A program made the translations under genes and the position numbers. The notes under the pieces are model-generated. The model worked only from the letters and a program-made list of their open reading frames with translations. It had not been told where the DNA came from and did no database searches. From NCBI RefSeq assembly GCF_036345175.1, contig NZ_CP107780.1:9176001-9240000 (forward strand): 64,000 bases of DNA, written 5' to 3'. Position 1 is the stretch's first letter, and each line of letters starts with the position of its first letter. Shown in pieces: positions 34,231-45,585 of this stretch. This DNA is from Streptomyces sp. NBC_00576 (lineage in GTDB: Bacteria > Actinomycetota > Actinomycetes > Streptomycetales > Streptomycetaceae).

Positions 34231-35997
34231 GTGGCAGCACCTAAGAAGGGCCGGAGCGCAAGCTCCCAGAGCAAGCCAGGACGCTCGCTGGCCCTCATTC
34301 TGATCGCCATCGTGGCGCTCACCGGAGGCATGTTCCTCTCGGGGCACACGACTCCGCGTCTCGGCATCGACCTGGCCGGTGGTACGAGCATCACGCTCAC
34401 GGCGAAGAACGAGCCGGGCCAGCCGAACGCGATCAACAAGACCAACATGGACACCGCGGTCGAGATCATGAACCGCCGTGTCAACGGTCTTGGTGTGTCC
34501 GAGGCCGAGGTGCAGACCCAGGGTCGCGACAACATCATTGTCAACATCCCCAAGGGCACGAACTCCGAGCAGGCCCAGAAGCAGGTCGGCACCACCGCCA
34601 AGCTCTACTTCCGTCCGGTTCTGGCCCTGGAGGCCCAGGGTGTCGCCCCGACGCCCAGCCCCACGCCGAGCACGAGCACGTCCGGCAGCCCTTCGCCGTC
34701 GGCCTCGGCAACCGGTGACAAGGCGACCTCGTCGTCTTCCGGCTCGCCCAGCCCGTCGGTCAGCGCCACCTCTCAGGGCCGCCCGGTCACCGACGCCCTG
34801 AAGGCCGACGCGACCCCGACGCCGAGCGGCAAGCCGTCAGCGGCGGCCAGCACGCCGGCCCCGGCGACTCCCGCCCCCGACCCGGCGACCGCGGCGCTCC
34901 AGGCGAAGTACACGGCGCTCGACTGCACCAAGAAGGCGGTCCGCGCCGTCACCGGTGACGGCGTCCAGCCCGGCGATCCCACGGTGGCCTGTGGTAAGGA
35001 CTCGCAGGGTCAGTGGCAGAAGTTCATCCTCGGCCCGGCCGAGGTGGACGGCACCGAGGTGAAGAAGGCCCAGGCCGTCTTCGACACGCAGGGCGCCGCC
35101 GGCTGGCAGGTCACCATGGACTTCACGTCCAAGGGCAGCAAGCAGTTCGGTGAGGTCACCGGCCGTCTCGCCCAGAACCAGCCCCCGCAGAACGAGTTCG
35201 GCATCGTCCTGGACGGTGAGGTCGTCTCCAACCCGTTCGTGAACACGGCGATCACCGGCGGCTCCGCGCAGATCTCCGGCAGCTTCGACCAGACCGAGGC
35301 CCAGGACCTGGCCAACATGCTGTCGTACGGCGCGCTCCCGCTCACCTTCCAGGAGTCGAGCGTCACCACGGTCACCGCCGCGCTGGGCGGCGAGCAACTG
35401 CACGCCGGTCTGATCGCGGGCGCGATCGGCCTGGCGCTGGTCGTCATCTACCTGGTGGTCTACTACCGGGGCCTGTCAACCATCGCCATCGCCTCCCTCC
35501 TGGTCTCCGCCGCCCTCACCTACGTGATCATGGCGCTGCTCGGTCCGGCGATCGGCTTCGCGCTGAACCTGCCGGCCGTCTGTGGTGCGATCGTCGCGAT
35601 CGGTATCACCGCGGACTCGTTCATCGTGTTCTTCGAACGCATCCGGGACGAGATCCGCGAGGGTCGCTCGCTGCGGCCCGCCGTCGAGCGGGCCTGGCCG
35701 CGGGCCCGGCGCACGATCCTGGTCTCCGACTTCGTGTCGTTCCTCGCCGCCGCGGTGCTCTTCATCGTCACCGTCGGCAAGGTCCAGGGCTTCGCGTTCA
35801 CGCTCGGCCTGACCACCCTGCTCGACGTGGTCGTCGTCTTCTTCTTCACCAAGCCGCTGATGACGATTCTCGCCCGCAAGAAGTTCTTCGCGGAGGGCCA
35901 CCGTTGGTCCGGCCTCGACCCGCAGCGCCTGGGCGCCCAACCGCCGCTCCGTCGCACCCGTCGCGCGTCCGCGCCCGTCGACATGAAGGAGGCGTGA
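34231..35997 (+). CDS. secD: protein translocase subunit SecD
   Basis: A 588-aa RND-family membrane protein using the proton motive force to help export. There is a first span at about 18-38, the periplasmic P1 region with LGIDLAGGTSITLTA, then a large Ser/Thr/Pro-rich, low-complexity insertion at about 139-220, further P1 strands, and five C-terminal spans with ITADSFIVFFERIRDEIREG and the conserved GFAFTLGLTTLLDVVVVFFF end. The insertion is absent from most SecD proteins. It ends 1 base before secF starts. Confidence 0.95.
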   Translation: MAAPKKGRSASSQSKPGRSLALILIAIVALTGGMFLSGHTTPRLGIDLAGGTSITLTAKNEPGQPNAINKTNMDTAVEIMNRRVNGLGVSEAEVQTQGRDNIIVNIPKGTNSEQAQKQVGTTAKLYFRPVLALEAQGVAPTPSPTPSTSTSGSPSPSASATGDKATSSSSGSPSPSVSATSQGRPVTDALKADATPTPSGKPSAAASTPAPATPAPDPATAALQAKYTALDCTKKAVRAVTGDGVQPGDPTVACGKDSQGQWQKFILGPAEVDGTEVKKAQAVFDTQGAAGWQVTMDFTSKGSKQFGEVTGRLAQNQPPQNEFGIVLDGEVVSNPFVNTAITGGSAQISGSFDQTEAQDLANMLSYGALPLTFQESSVTTVTAALGGEQLHAGLIAGAIGLALVVIYLVVYYRGLSTIAIASLLVSAALTYVIMALLGPAIGFALNLPAVCGAIVAIGITADSFIVFFERIRDEIREGRSLRPAVERAWPRARRTILVSDFVSFLAAAVLFIVTVGKVQGFAFTLGLTTLLDVVVVFFFTKPLMTILARKKFFAEGHRWSGLDPQRLGAQPPLRRTRRASAPVDMKEA

Positions 35998-35998
35998 G

Positions 35999-37102
35999 AT
36001 GTCGAAACTCGGCACCCTCGGCGCCCGGCTCCACCGCGGCGAGATCGGCTACGACTTCGTCGGCAAGCGTTTCATCTGGTACGGCATCTCGATCCTGATC
36101 ACCATCACGGCCATCCTCGGCCTGTCGGTGCGCGGCCTGAACATGGGCATCGAGTTCCAGGGCGGCGCCGTCTTCACCACCGGGAAGACGAGCACCTCGG
36201 TGAGCCAGGCCGAGACGTTCGCGGAAAAGGCCTCCGGCCATGACGCGATCGTCCAGAAGCTCGGCAAGGGCGGCCTGCGCATCCAGATCTCCGACATCGA
36301 CACCAAGAAGTCCGGCGACATCAAGAAGGCACTCGCCAGGGACCTGAACGTCGACGCCGAGAAGATCAACGCCGACCTGGTGGGTCCCAGCTGGGGTGAC
36401 CAGGTCGCCAGCAAGGCCTGGCAGGGCCTGGCGATCTTCATGGTCCTCGTCGTGATCTATCTGGCGATCGCCTTCGAGTGGCGCATGGCCGTGGCGGCAC
36501 TCGTGGCGCTCATCCACGACATCACCATCACGGTCGGCATCTACGCCCTGGTCGGCTTCGAAGTCACCCCGGGCACCGTGATCGGTCTGCTCACGATCCT
36601 CGGTTACTCGCTCTACGACACTGTCGTCGTCTTCGACAGTCTCAAGGAGCAGACCAAGGACATCACCAAGCAGACCCGCTGGACCTACAGCGAGATCGCC
36701 GACCGGTCGATCAACGGCACGCTGGTCCGCTCCATCAACACCACGGTGGTCGCGCTCCTCCCGGTCGCCGCCCTGCTGTTCATCGGCGGCGGCGTGCTCG
36801 GCGCGGGCATGCTCAACGACATCTCGCTGTCGCTGTTCGTCGGTCTCGCGGCCGGTGCGTACTCCTCGATCTTCATCGCCACGCCGCTCGTCGCCGACCT
36901 CAAGGAGCGCGAGCCGCAGATGAAGGCCCTGAGGAAGCGCGTCCTGGCCAAGCGGGCGCAGGGCGACGCCCCGGCGCCCCAGGTCAGCGACGAGCAGCCG
37001 TACGACGAGGACGACGACGCCGCTCCGGCGGTCGTCGGCCCGCGCAACCAGCCGGCCTCCCGCAACCGGGGTCGCGGTCGGCCCTCGGGCAAGCGCCGAT
37101 GA
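35999..37102 (+). CDS. secF: protein translocase subunit SecF
   Basis: A 367-aa partner of SecD. It begins with a short cytosolic head, the first span (YGISILITITAILGLSVRG), the periplasmic GIEFQGGAVF motif, then spans including LGYSLYDTVVVFDSLKE, and ends with a charged cytoplasmic tail of about 60 residues (acidic then Arg-rich). The ATG is one base after the secD stop. Its stop overlaps apt (ATGA). Confidence 0.95.
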   Translation: MSKLGTLGARLHRGEIGYDFVGKRFIWYGISILITITAILGLSVRGLNMGIEFQGGAVFTTGKTSTSVSQAETFAEKASGHDAIVQKLGKGGLRIQISDIDTKKSGDIKKALARDLNVDAEKINADLVGPSWGDQVASKAWQGLAIFMVLVVIYLAIAFEWRMAVAALVALIHDITITVGIYALVGFEVTPGTVIGLLTILGYSLYDTVVVFDSLKEQTKDITKQTRWTYSEIADRSINGTLVRSINTTVVALLPVAALLFIGGGVLGAGMLNDISLSLFVGLAAGAYSSIFIATPLVADLKEREPQMKALRKRVLAKRAQGDAPAPQVSDEQPYDEDDDAAPAVVGPRNQPASRNRGRGRPSGKRR

Positions 37103-37638
37103 CCGCGGTCCAGGAGCTGTTGCTCAGCCGTATCCGCGATGTGGCGGACTACCCGGAGCCGGGGGTGATGTTCAAGGACATCACCCCGCTCCTGGCGGAC
37201 CCGACGGCGTTCGCCGCACTCACCGACGCCCTGGCCGACATCGCAGTCCGCAGCGGTGCCACGAAGATCGTCGGCCTGGAGGCCCGCGGCTTCATCCTGG
37301 GCGCGCCGGTCGCGGTCCGGGCGGGCCTCGGTTTCATTCCCGTGCGCAAGGCGGGCAAGCTCCCCGGAGCCACGCTCAGCCAGGCGTACGACCTGGAGTA
37401 CGGCTCCGCCGAGATCGAGGTGCACGCCGAGGACCTGAGCGCGGGCGACCGCGTCCTGGTGATCGACGACGTACTGGCCACGGGCGGCACCGCCGAGGCG
37501 TCTCTCCAGCTGATCCGGCGGGCCGGTGCGGAGGTCGCCGGTCTGGCGATCCTCATGGAGCTCGGTTTCCTCGGCGGCCGACAGCGGCTCGAACCCGCTC
37601 TCTCGGGAGCGGTGCTGGAGGCGCTGATCACGGTCTGA
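37099..37638 (+). CDS. apt: adenine phosphoribosyltransferase
   Basis: A 179-aa type I phosphoribosyltransferase for adenine salvage. Visible are the GVMFKDITPLL N-terminus, GLEARGFILG and the PRPP loop VLVIDDVLATGGTAEA. Linked to secDF by an ATGA overlap, and followed by a hairpin terminator, so it probably closes the yajC-secDF-apt transcript. Confidence 0.96.
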   Translation: MTAVQELLLSRIRDVADYPEPGVMFKDITPLLADPTAFAALTDALADIAVRSGATKIVGLEARGFILGAPVAVRAGLGFIPVRKAGKLPGATLSQAYDLEYGSAEIEVHAEDLSAGDRVLVIDDVLATGGTAEASLQLIRRAGAEVAGLAILMELGFLGGRQRLEPALSGAVLEALITV

Positions 37639-37675
37639 GGCATCCCACGGGCTGCCTGCGGATACGCGGAGCGAC

Positions 37676-37711
37676 GGAGGCGGGCACCGGAGGAATCCGG
37701 TGCCCGCCTCT
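37676..37711 (+). terminator. terminator hairpin after apt
   Basis: GAGGCGGGCACCGGA (37677-37691) pairs with TCCGGTGCCCGCCTC (37696-37710) around GGAA, a GNRA-type tetraloop. It begins about 38 bases after the apt stop and is followed by TCGCGTTTCTCCTG, with little U tract. Confidence 0.8.
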
Positions 37712-37830
37712 CGCGTTTCTCCTGTAGAAGGCCGTCTCAGCGGCCTGGAGGCGATGCCGGAGCCCGGGATCGCTACCATGGGGTCTCCGGAGCCTGACCG
37801 GGGGACCCGGATCGCGCACGAGGAGTCCTC

Positions 37831-40362
<2,532 letters not shown>

Positions 40363-40378
40363 CCTGGCAGGCCATCCA

Positions 40379-40423
40379 ACGCATTGGGGCTCCCGTACGA
40401 GATGTACGGGAGCCCCAATGCGT
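40379..40423. terminator. perfect 20-bp bidirectional terminator
   Basis: ACGCATTGGGGCTCCCGTAC (40379-40398) pairs perfectly with GTACGGGAGCCCCAATGCGT (40404-40423) around GAGAT. It lies between the convergent relA and DUF349 genes, 17 bases after the relA stop and about 30 bases before the end of the other gene, so it can serve both. Confidence 0.88.
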
Positions 40424-40452
40424 AGCAGCGTGCGGAAGAAACCGGCGAAAAC

Positions 40453-41682
40453 CTAGCCGCCGAACTCCTGCAGGCCCTTGAGTGCCTGGTCCAGCAGCGC
40501 CTGGCGGCCGTCCAGCTCCTTCTGGAGCTTGTCGGCCCTGGCGTTGTTGCCCTGTGTTCTGGCTGTCTCGATCTGGCCGGCGAGCTTGTCCACGGCAGCC
40601 TGGAGCTGACCGGTCAGACCCTCGGCACGCGCGCGTGCCTCCGGGTTCGTCCGGCGCCACTCGGTCTCCTCGGACTCCTGAAGAGCCCGCTCGACCGTGT
40701 GCATCCGGCCCTCGACCTTCGGACGCGCGTCGCGCGGCACATGGCCGATGGCCTCCCAGCGCTCGTTGATCGAACGGAAGGCGGCCCGCGCCGCCTTCAG
40801 GTCCGTGATCGGCAGGAGCTTCTCGGCCTCCCCGGCCAGCTCCTCCTTGAGCTTGAGGTTCTCGGTCTGCTCCGCGTCCCGCTCGGCGAAGACCGAGCTG
40901 CGCGCCGCGAAGAACACGTCCTGGGCGCCGCGGAAGCGGTTCCACAGGTCGTCCTCGTGCTCGCGCTGCGCACGGCCGGCGGCCTTCCAGTCCGTCATCA
41001 GCTCGCGGTAACGCGCCGCCGTCGGACCCCAGTCAGTCGACGCCGACAGTGCCTCGGCCTCCGCGACGAGCTTCTCCTTGGCCTTGCGGGCGTCCTCGCG
41101 CTGCGCGTCCAGGGACGCGAAGTGCGCCTTGCGGCGCTTGGAGAACGCCGAGCGGGCGTGCGAGAAGCGGTGCCACAGCTCGTCGTCCGACTTCCGGTCG
41201 AGCCGAGGCAGCCCCTTCCAGGTGTCCACCAGCGCACGCAGCCGCTCACCGGCGGACCGCCACTGGTCGGACTGCGCCAGCTCCTCCGCCTCGACGACCA
41301 GCGCCTCCTTGGCGTGCCGCGCCTCGTCGGACTGCTTGGCCCGCTGCTGCTTCCGCTCCTCGCGACGGGCCTCGACGGTCTCGACGAGGTGGTCAAGCCG
41401 GACCTTCAGCGCGGCCAGATCGCCCACCGCGTGGTGGGCGTCCACCTGCTCGCGGATGTGGTCGATCGCCACCTGAGCGTCCTTCGAGGACAGGTCGGTG
41501 GTCTTGACTCGCTTTTCGAGGAGGCCGATCTCGACAACCAGGCCCTCGTACTTGCGCTCGAAGTAGGCCAACGCCTCCTCGGGGGAGCCGGCCTGCCAGG
41601 AACCGACGACCTGCTCACCGTCGGCAGTACGCACGTACACGGTCCCCGTCTCGTCGACGCGGCCCCACGGGTCGCTGCTCAC
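40453..41682 (-). CDS. DUF349 coiled-coil protein
   Basis: A 409-aa soluble, strongly helical protein. After an N-terminal strand region (VDETGTVYVRTADGEQVVGS) it carries repeated DUF349 units of about 75 residues, seen as W-x-F/W patterns around ALVDTWKGLPRLDRKSDDEL, RELMTDWKAAGRAQREHEDD and RSINERWEAIGHVPRDARPK. Long heptad-rich helices separate them. Function is unknown in bacteria. The GTG 41682 follows GGAGGAGG. It is convergent with relA and shares its terminator. Confidence 0.85.
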   Translation of the reverse strand: MSSDPWGRVDETGTVYVRTADGEQVVGSWQAGSPEEALAYFERKYEGLVVEIGLLEKRVKTTDLSSKDAQVAIDHIREQVDAHHAVGDLAALKVRLDHLVETVEARREERKQQRAKQSDEARHAKEALVVEAEELAQSDQWRSAGERLRALVDTWKGLPRLDRKSDDELWHRFSHARSAFSKRRKAHFASLDAQREDARKAKEKLVAEAEALSASTDWGPTAARYRELMTDWKAAGRAQREHEDDLWNRFRGAQDVFFAARSSVFAERDAEQTENLKLKEELAGEAEKLLPITDLKAARAAFRSINERWEAIGHVPRDARPKVEGRMHTVERALQESEETEWRRTNPEARARAEGLTGQLQAAVDKLAGQIETARTQGNNARADKLQKELDGRQALLDQALKGLQEFGG

Positions 41683-41816
41683 AGCGCCTCCTCCACATGA
41701 TGCCTGCGGAGGGCTCTGCACCCCCGGGCATCGTCCACAGTTTCGTCACGGCCAACATAGGCGACCGGCAGGGATGCTGTCCGCATCCCGCGCGACCGAA
41801 GTTTCGCAGTTGACGG

Positions 41817-42638
41817 TCAGGATTTCGTTACGGTCGCCTTGTTGATCACAACGGTCGCATTCGGTGCGCCGTCGCCCTGTCCGGTGGACTCACCGGCCGC
41901 GGCGATCTTCTTCAGGACCTTCATGCCCGACGCGGAAATCGTGCCGAACGGTGTGTAGCTGGGCGGAAGCGAGCTGTCCTGGTAGACCAGGAAGAACTGG
42001 CTGCCGCCGGTGTGCGCCTGGCCCGTGTTGGCCATGGCGATCGTGCCCGCCGGATAGGTGTTGTTCTTGAGGGTTTTGTCCTTCAGGTTCTCGTCCGGGA
42101 GGGTGTAGCCGGGGCCGCCCATCCCGGTGCCCTTCGGGTCACCGCACTGCAGCACGTAGATGCCGTTCGTGGTGAGCCGGTGGCACTTGGTGTGATCGAG
42201 GTAGCCCTCGCTCGCCAGGAAGTTGAACGAGTTCACCGTGTGCGGGGCCGCTGACGTCTTCAGGGCGATGTCGATGTCGCCGCAGGTCGTCGCGAGTTTC
42301 AGGTCGTACTTCGCCGACTTGTCGATGGTCATCGCCGGCTCCTTCTTCCAGCTCAGCGACTTCACCTTCCCCTCGGCCGCCTTCTCGCAGGGGTCCGGTG
42401 CCTTGCTCGGCGGCGAGGCGCTCGGGGTGACCTCGGCGCTCGCGTTCGACTTGCTGTCGTCGTTCTTGAAGACCCCGGTCGCGTATGACAACACGCTGCC
42501 CACGACGATCACGCCGAGGACCGACGCGATCACCGAGTTGCGCACGTTCGCCTTGCGTCGAGCGGCCGTACGCCGCTGCTGCTGCCGCAAGAACTTCTCC
42601 CGGGCGAGCTGACGCCGCCGCTGTTCCTGGGTGACCAC
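41817..42638 (-). CDS. membrane-anchored cyclophilin (peptidyl-prolyl isomerase)
   Basis: A 273-aa protein. A basic N-terminus (QQQRRTAARRKANVRN) and one membrane segment (SVIASVLGVIVVGSVLSYAT) are followed by a Ser/Pro-rich linker and a cyclophilin domain (about 95-270). Its motifs include CHRLTTNGIYVLQCGDP, GTIAMANTGQAHTGGSQFFL and YTPFGTIS. The usual catalytic arginine near FHR is replaced by the HRLTTNG pattern of the bacterial extracellular branch. It probably folds secreted proteins outside the membrane. GTG 42638 has GAGGAGAG upstream. Confidence 0.88.
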   Translation of the reverse strand: MVTQEQRRRQLAREKFLRQQQRRTAARRKANVRNSVIASVLGVIVVGSVLSYATGVFKNDDSKSNASAEVTPSASPPSKAPDPCEKAAEGKVKSLSWKKEPAMTIDKSAKYDLKLATTCGDIDIALKTSAAPHTVNSFNFLASEGYLDHTKCHRLTTNGIYVLQCGDPKGTGMGGPGYTLPDENLKDKTLKNNTYPAGTIAMANTGQAHTGGSQFFLVYQDSSLPPSYTPFGTISASGMKVLKKIAAAGESTGQGDGAPNATVVINKATVTKS

Positions 42639-42816
42639 CGGGTTCTCTCCTCATGCGTCTCGTACGTCAACTGGGACGCGTGCGTCTTGTGTGCCGATCG
42701 CCTGCGTGTGCCCCGTACCGTATATGGGTTCGCTGAGGAAACGGCAGCGCCGGTAGGCTCTGCGGCACTGCTACCCACCCCGTACGACCACGTACGCCAC
42801 AAATCGAAGGACGATC

Positions 42817-43539
42817 GTGCTCATTGCCGGGTTCCCGGCCGGCGCCTGGGGGACGAACTGTTATCTGGTCGCCCCCGCCGCCGGCGAGGAGTGCGTGATC
42901 ATCGACCCGGGCCATCAGGCCGCCGAGGGAGTCGAGGAGACGCTGAAGAAGCATCGGCTCAAGCCCGTCGCGGTCGTCCTCACCCACGGCCACCTCGACC
43001 ATGTGGCCTCCGTCGTCCCGGTGTGCGGCGCGCACGGCGTCCCGGCGTGGATCCACCCCGACGACCGCTACATGATGAGCGACCCGGAGAAGGCGCTCGG
43101 CCGTTCCATCGGGATGCCGCTGCTGGGCGAGCTGACCATCGGGGAACCGGACGACGTCAAGGAGCTCACGGACGGCGCGCGGCTGGAACTGGCGGGACTG
43201 GAGCTGAGCGTGGCGCACGCGCCGGGCCATACCAAGGGGTCGGTGACGTTCAGGATGCCTCAGACCACGGATATCCCGTCCGTGTTCTTCTCGGGCGACC
43301 TGCTCTTCGCCGGCTCCATCGGACGCACCGACCTGCCCGGCGGTGACATGGCCGAGATGCTCGACTCGCTGGCCCGCGTGTGCCTGCCGCTCGACGACTC
43401 GACCGTGGTGCTGTCCGGCCACGGCGCCCAGACGACCATCGGCCAGGAGCGCGCCACCAACCCGTATCTGCGGCAGGTGGCGGCCGGCCTTCAAGATCGT
43501 GGCGAGGGACCGAACCCCCCTCACCGACGAGGAATGTGA
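42817..43539 (+). CDS. metallo-beta-lactamase-fold hydrolase (glyoxalase II-like)
   Basis: A 240-aa protein with the dinuclear metal site THGHLDH (56-62), further ligands in HAPGHTKGS and FSGDLLFAGSIGRTD, and SGHGAQTTIGQERATNPYL at the C-terminus. This is the hydroxyacylglutathione-hydrolase-like group, often encoded next to hisS; in mycothiol-using actinobacteria it may be a thioester hydrolase, inferred from family. AAGGACG precedes the GTG. It ends 13 bases before hisS. Confidence 0.87.
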   Translation: MLIAGFPAGAWGTNCYLVAPAAGEECVIIDPGHQAAEGVEETLKKHRLKPVAVVLTHGHLDHVASVVPVCGAHGVPAWIHPDDRYMMSDPEKALGRSIGMPLLGELTIGEPDDVKELTDGARLELAGLELSVAHAPGHTKGSVTFRMPQTTDIPSVFFSGDLLFAGSIGRTDLPGGDMAEMLDSLARVCLPLDDSTVVLSGHGAQTTIGQERATNPYLRQVAAGLQDRGEGPNPPHRRGM

Positions 43540-43552
43540 CGAGAGACCTCCC

Positions 43553-44815
43553 GTGAGCACCTTCAAGGCCCCCAAGGGCACGTACGACCTGATCCCGCCG
43601 GAGAGCGCGAAGTACCTGGCGGTACGGGAAGCCATCGCGGCCCCGCTGCGCAACTCCGGCTACGGCTACATCGAGACGCCGGGCTTCGAGAACGTCGAGC
43701 TGTTCGCCAGGGGCGTCGGTGAATCGACCGACATCGTGACGAAGGAGATGTACGCCTTCGAGACCAAGGGCGGCGACAGACTGGCCCTGCGCCCCGAGGG
43801 CACGGCGTCGGTCCTGCGCGCGGCGCTGGAGGCCAACCTTCACAAGCTGGGCAACCTCCCGGTCAAGCTCTGGTACTCGGGCTCGTACTACCGCTACGAG
43901 CGCCCCCAGAAGGGCCGTTACCGCCACTTCTCGCAGGTGGGCGCGGAGGCGATCGGCGCGGAGGACCCGGCGCTGGACGCCGAGCTGATCATCCTGGCGG
44001 ACCAGGCGTACCGGACGCTGGGCCTGCGGAACTTCCGCATCCTGCTGAACTCGCTGGGCGACAAGGAGTGCCGTCCGGTCTACCGGACGGCACTGCAGGA
44101 CTTCCTCCGGGGTCTCGACCTGGACGAGGAGACGCTGCGCCGGGCCGACATCAACCCGCTGCGGGTGCTGGACGACAAGCGGGACGACGTCCAGAAGCAG
44201 CTGGTGGGGGCGCCGCTGCTGCGTGACTACCTCTGCGACGCGTGCAAGGCGTACCACGAGGAGGTCCGCGAGCTGATCACTGCGGCGGGCGTCGCCTTCG
44301 AGGACGACCCGAAGCTGGTCCGCGGCCTCGACTACTACACCCGTACGACCTTCGAGTTCGTTCACGACGGCCTGGGTTCCCAGTCCGCGGTGGGCGGCGG
44401 TGGGCGCTACGACGGCCTGTCCGAGATGCTCGGCGGCCCCGCACTGCCGTCGGTGGGCTGGGCGCTGGGCGTCGACCGGACGGTGCTGGCGCTTGAGGCG
44501 GAGGGCGTCGAGCTCGAACTCCCGTCCGCGACAAGTGTGTTCGCGGTGCCGTTGGGGGAGGAGGCTCGGCGGGTGCTGTTCGCGAAGGTCACGGAGCTGC
44601 GCAAGGCAGGGGTCGCGGCGGACTTCTCGTACGGGGCGAAAGGGCTCAAGGGGGCGATGAAGAACGCGAACCGGAGTGGGGCCCGTTACACGATCGTCGC
44701 CGGTGAGCGGGACCTCGCGGAGGGTGTGGTCCAGTTGAAGGACATGGAGTCCGGGGAGCAGACGGCGATCGGCGTGGACGAGATCGTGGCGGAACTGGAG
44801 TCGAGGCTGGCCTGA
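43553..44815 (+). CDS. hisS: histidyl-tRNA synthetase
   Basis: A 420-aa class II synthetase. Motif 1 region YIETPGFENVELF, motif 2 SYYRYERPQKGRYRHFSQ, histidine-specific LVRGLDYYTRTTFEF and motif 3 GGGGRYDGLSEML/GWALGVDRT are all present, followed by the anticodon-binding domain. The GTG 43553 is 13 bases after the preceding hydrolase. No T-box is seen. Confidence 0.96.
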   Translation: MSTFKAPKGTYDLIPPESAKYLAVREAIAAPLRNSGYGYIETPGFENVELFARGVGESTDIVTKEMYAFETKGGDRLALRPEGTASVLRAALEANLHKLGNLPVKLWYSGSYYRYERPQKGRYRHFSQVGAEAIGAEDPALDAELIILADQAYRTLGLRNFRILLNSLGDKECRPVYRTALQDFLRGLDLDEETLRRADINPLRVLDDKRDDVQKQLVGAPLLRDYLCDACKAYHEEVRELITAAGVAFEDDPKLVRGLDYYTRTTFEFVHDGLGSQSAVGGGGRYDGLSEMLGGPALPSVGWALGVDRTVLALEAEGVELELPSATSVFAVPLGEEARRVLFAKVTELRKAGVAADFSYGAKGLKGAMKNANRSGARYTIVAGERDLAEGVVQLKDMESGEQTAIGVDEIVAELESRLA

Positions 44816-44873
44816 GGCCTGAGGTGTCGGGGGGTTCTTTCGCCCCCGCCGCCCCTACCCGTCCCATCCCGTT

Positions 44874-44944
44874 CTGGGGGCTGCCGCCCCCAGACCCCCG
44901 CTTCGGCCCTGAAGGGGCCTCGTCCTCAAACGCCGGACGGGCTG
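44874..44944 (-). repeat. dispersed two-hairpin extragenic repeat, copy D (reverse)
   Basis: On the complement it reads CAGCCCGTCCGGCGTTTGAG, GGACGAGGCC-CCTTCA-GGGCC, then CTGGGGGC-GGCAGCCCCCAG. It fills the convergent gap between hisS and the response-regulator gene, 58 and 17 bases from their stops. Probably a shared terminator. Confidence 0.85.
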
Positions 44945-44961
44945 AAGGATGGGACGGTGCC

Positions 44962-45585
44962 TCAGTCCAGCAAGCCGTATCGCATCGCGCTCGTCACCGC
45001 TGCCGTGCGGTCGTCCACGCCCAGCTTGCCGAACACCCGCAGCAGATGCGTCTTCACCGTCGACTCGCCGATGAACAACCGCCGTCCGATCTCGGCGTTC
45101 GTGCACCCCTCCGCCACCAGCCGCAGTACCGCCGTCTCCCGTTCCGACAGTCGAGGCCGATCCGGTCGCGTCCGGAGCTGGTCCACCAGCCGGGCCGCCA
45201 CCGACGGCGCCAGTACCGTCTCGCCGCGCGCCGCCGCCCGTACCGCGTCCGCCAGTTCGCCACGCGGCAGGTCCTTCAGCAGGTAGCCCGCCGCTCCCGC
45301 CTCCACGGCCCGCAGGATGTCACGGTCCGTCTCGTACGTCGTGAGGACGACCACGCGGCACGGCAGCCCGGCCTCGCTCATCCGCACGATCGAGTCCACG
45401 CCTCCACCGCCCGGCATCCGCAGATCCATCAGCACGATGTCCGGCCGCAGCTCCGCCGCCAGCGCCTCCGCCTGCGGTCCGCTCGACGCGTCGGCGACCA
45501 CATCGAGGTCCGGTTCGGCGCTGAGCATCGCGCGCAGCCCTTCCCGTACGACGGGATGGTCGTCGGCCAGGATGATGCGGATCAC
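44962..45585 (-). CDS. NarL/FixJ-family response regulator
   Basis: A 207-aa two-component regulator. The receiver has the acidic pair D8-D9 (LADDHPVVREG), the phosphorylated aspartate D54 (VLMDLRMPG), the conserved threonine (VVVLTTY) and lysine (GYLLKDLP). The C-terminal LuxR-type helix-turn-helix is LSERETAVLRLVAEGCTNAE with TVKTHLLRVFGKLG. Its ATG overlaps the kinase stop by 4 bases; it ends the four-gene ABC/TCS unit. Confidence 0.93.
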   Translation of the reverse strand: MIRIILADDHPVVREGLRAMLSAEPDLDVVADASSGPQAEALAAELRPDIVLMDLRMPGGGGVDSIVRMSEAGLPCRVVVLTTYETDRDILRAVEAGAAGYLLKDLPRGELADAVRAAARGETVLAPSVAARLVDQLRTRPDRPRLSERETAVLRLVAEGCTNAEIGRRLFIGESTVKTHLLRVFGKLGVDDRTAAVTSAMRYGLLD

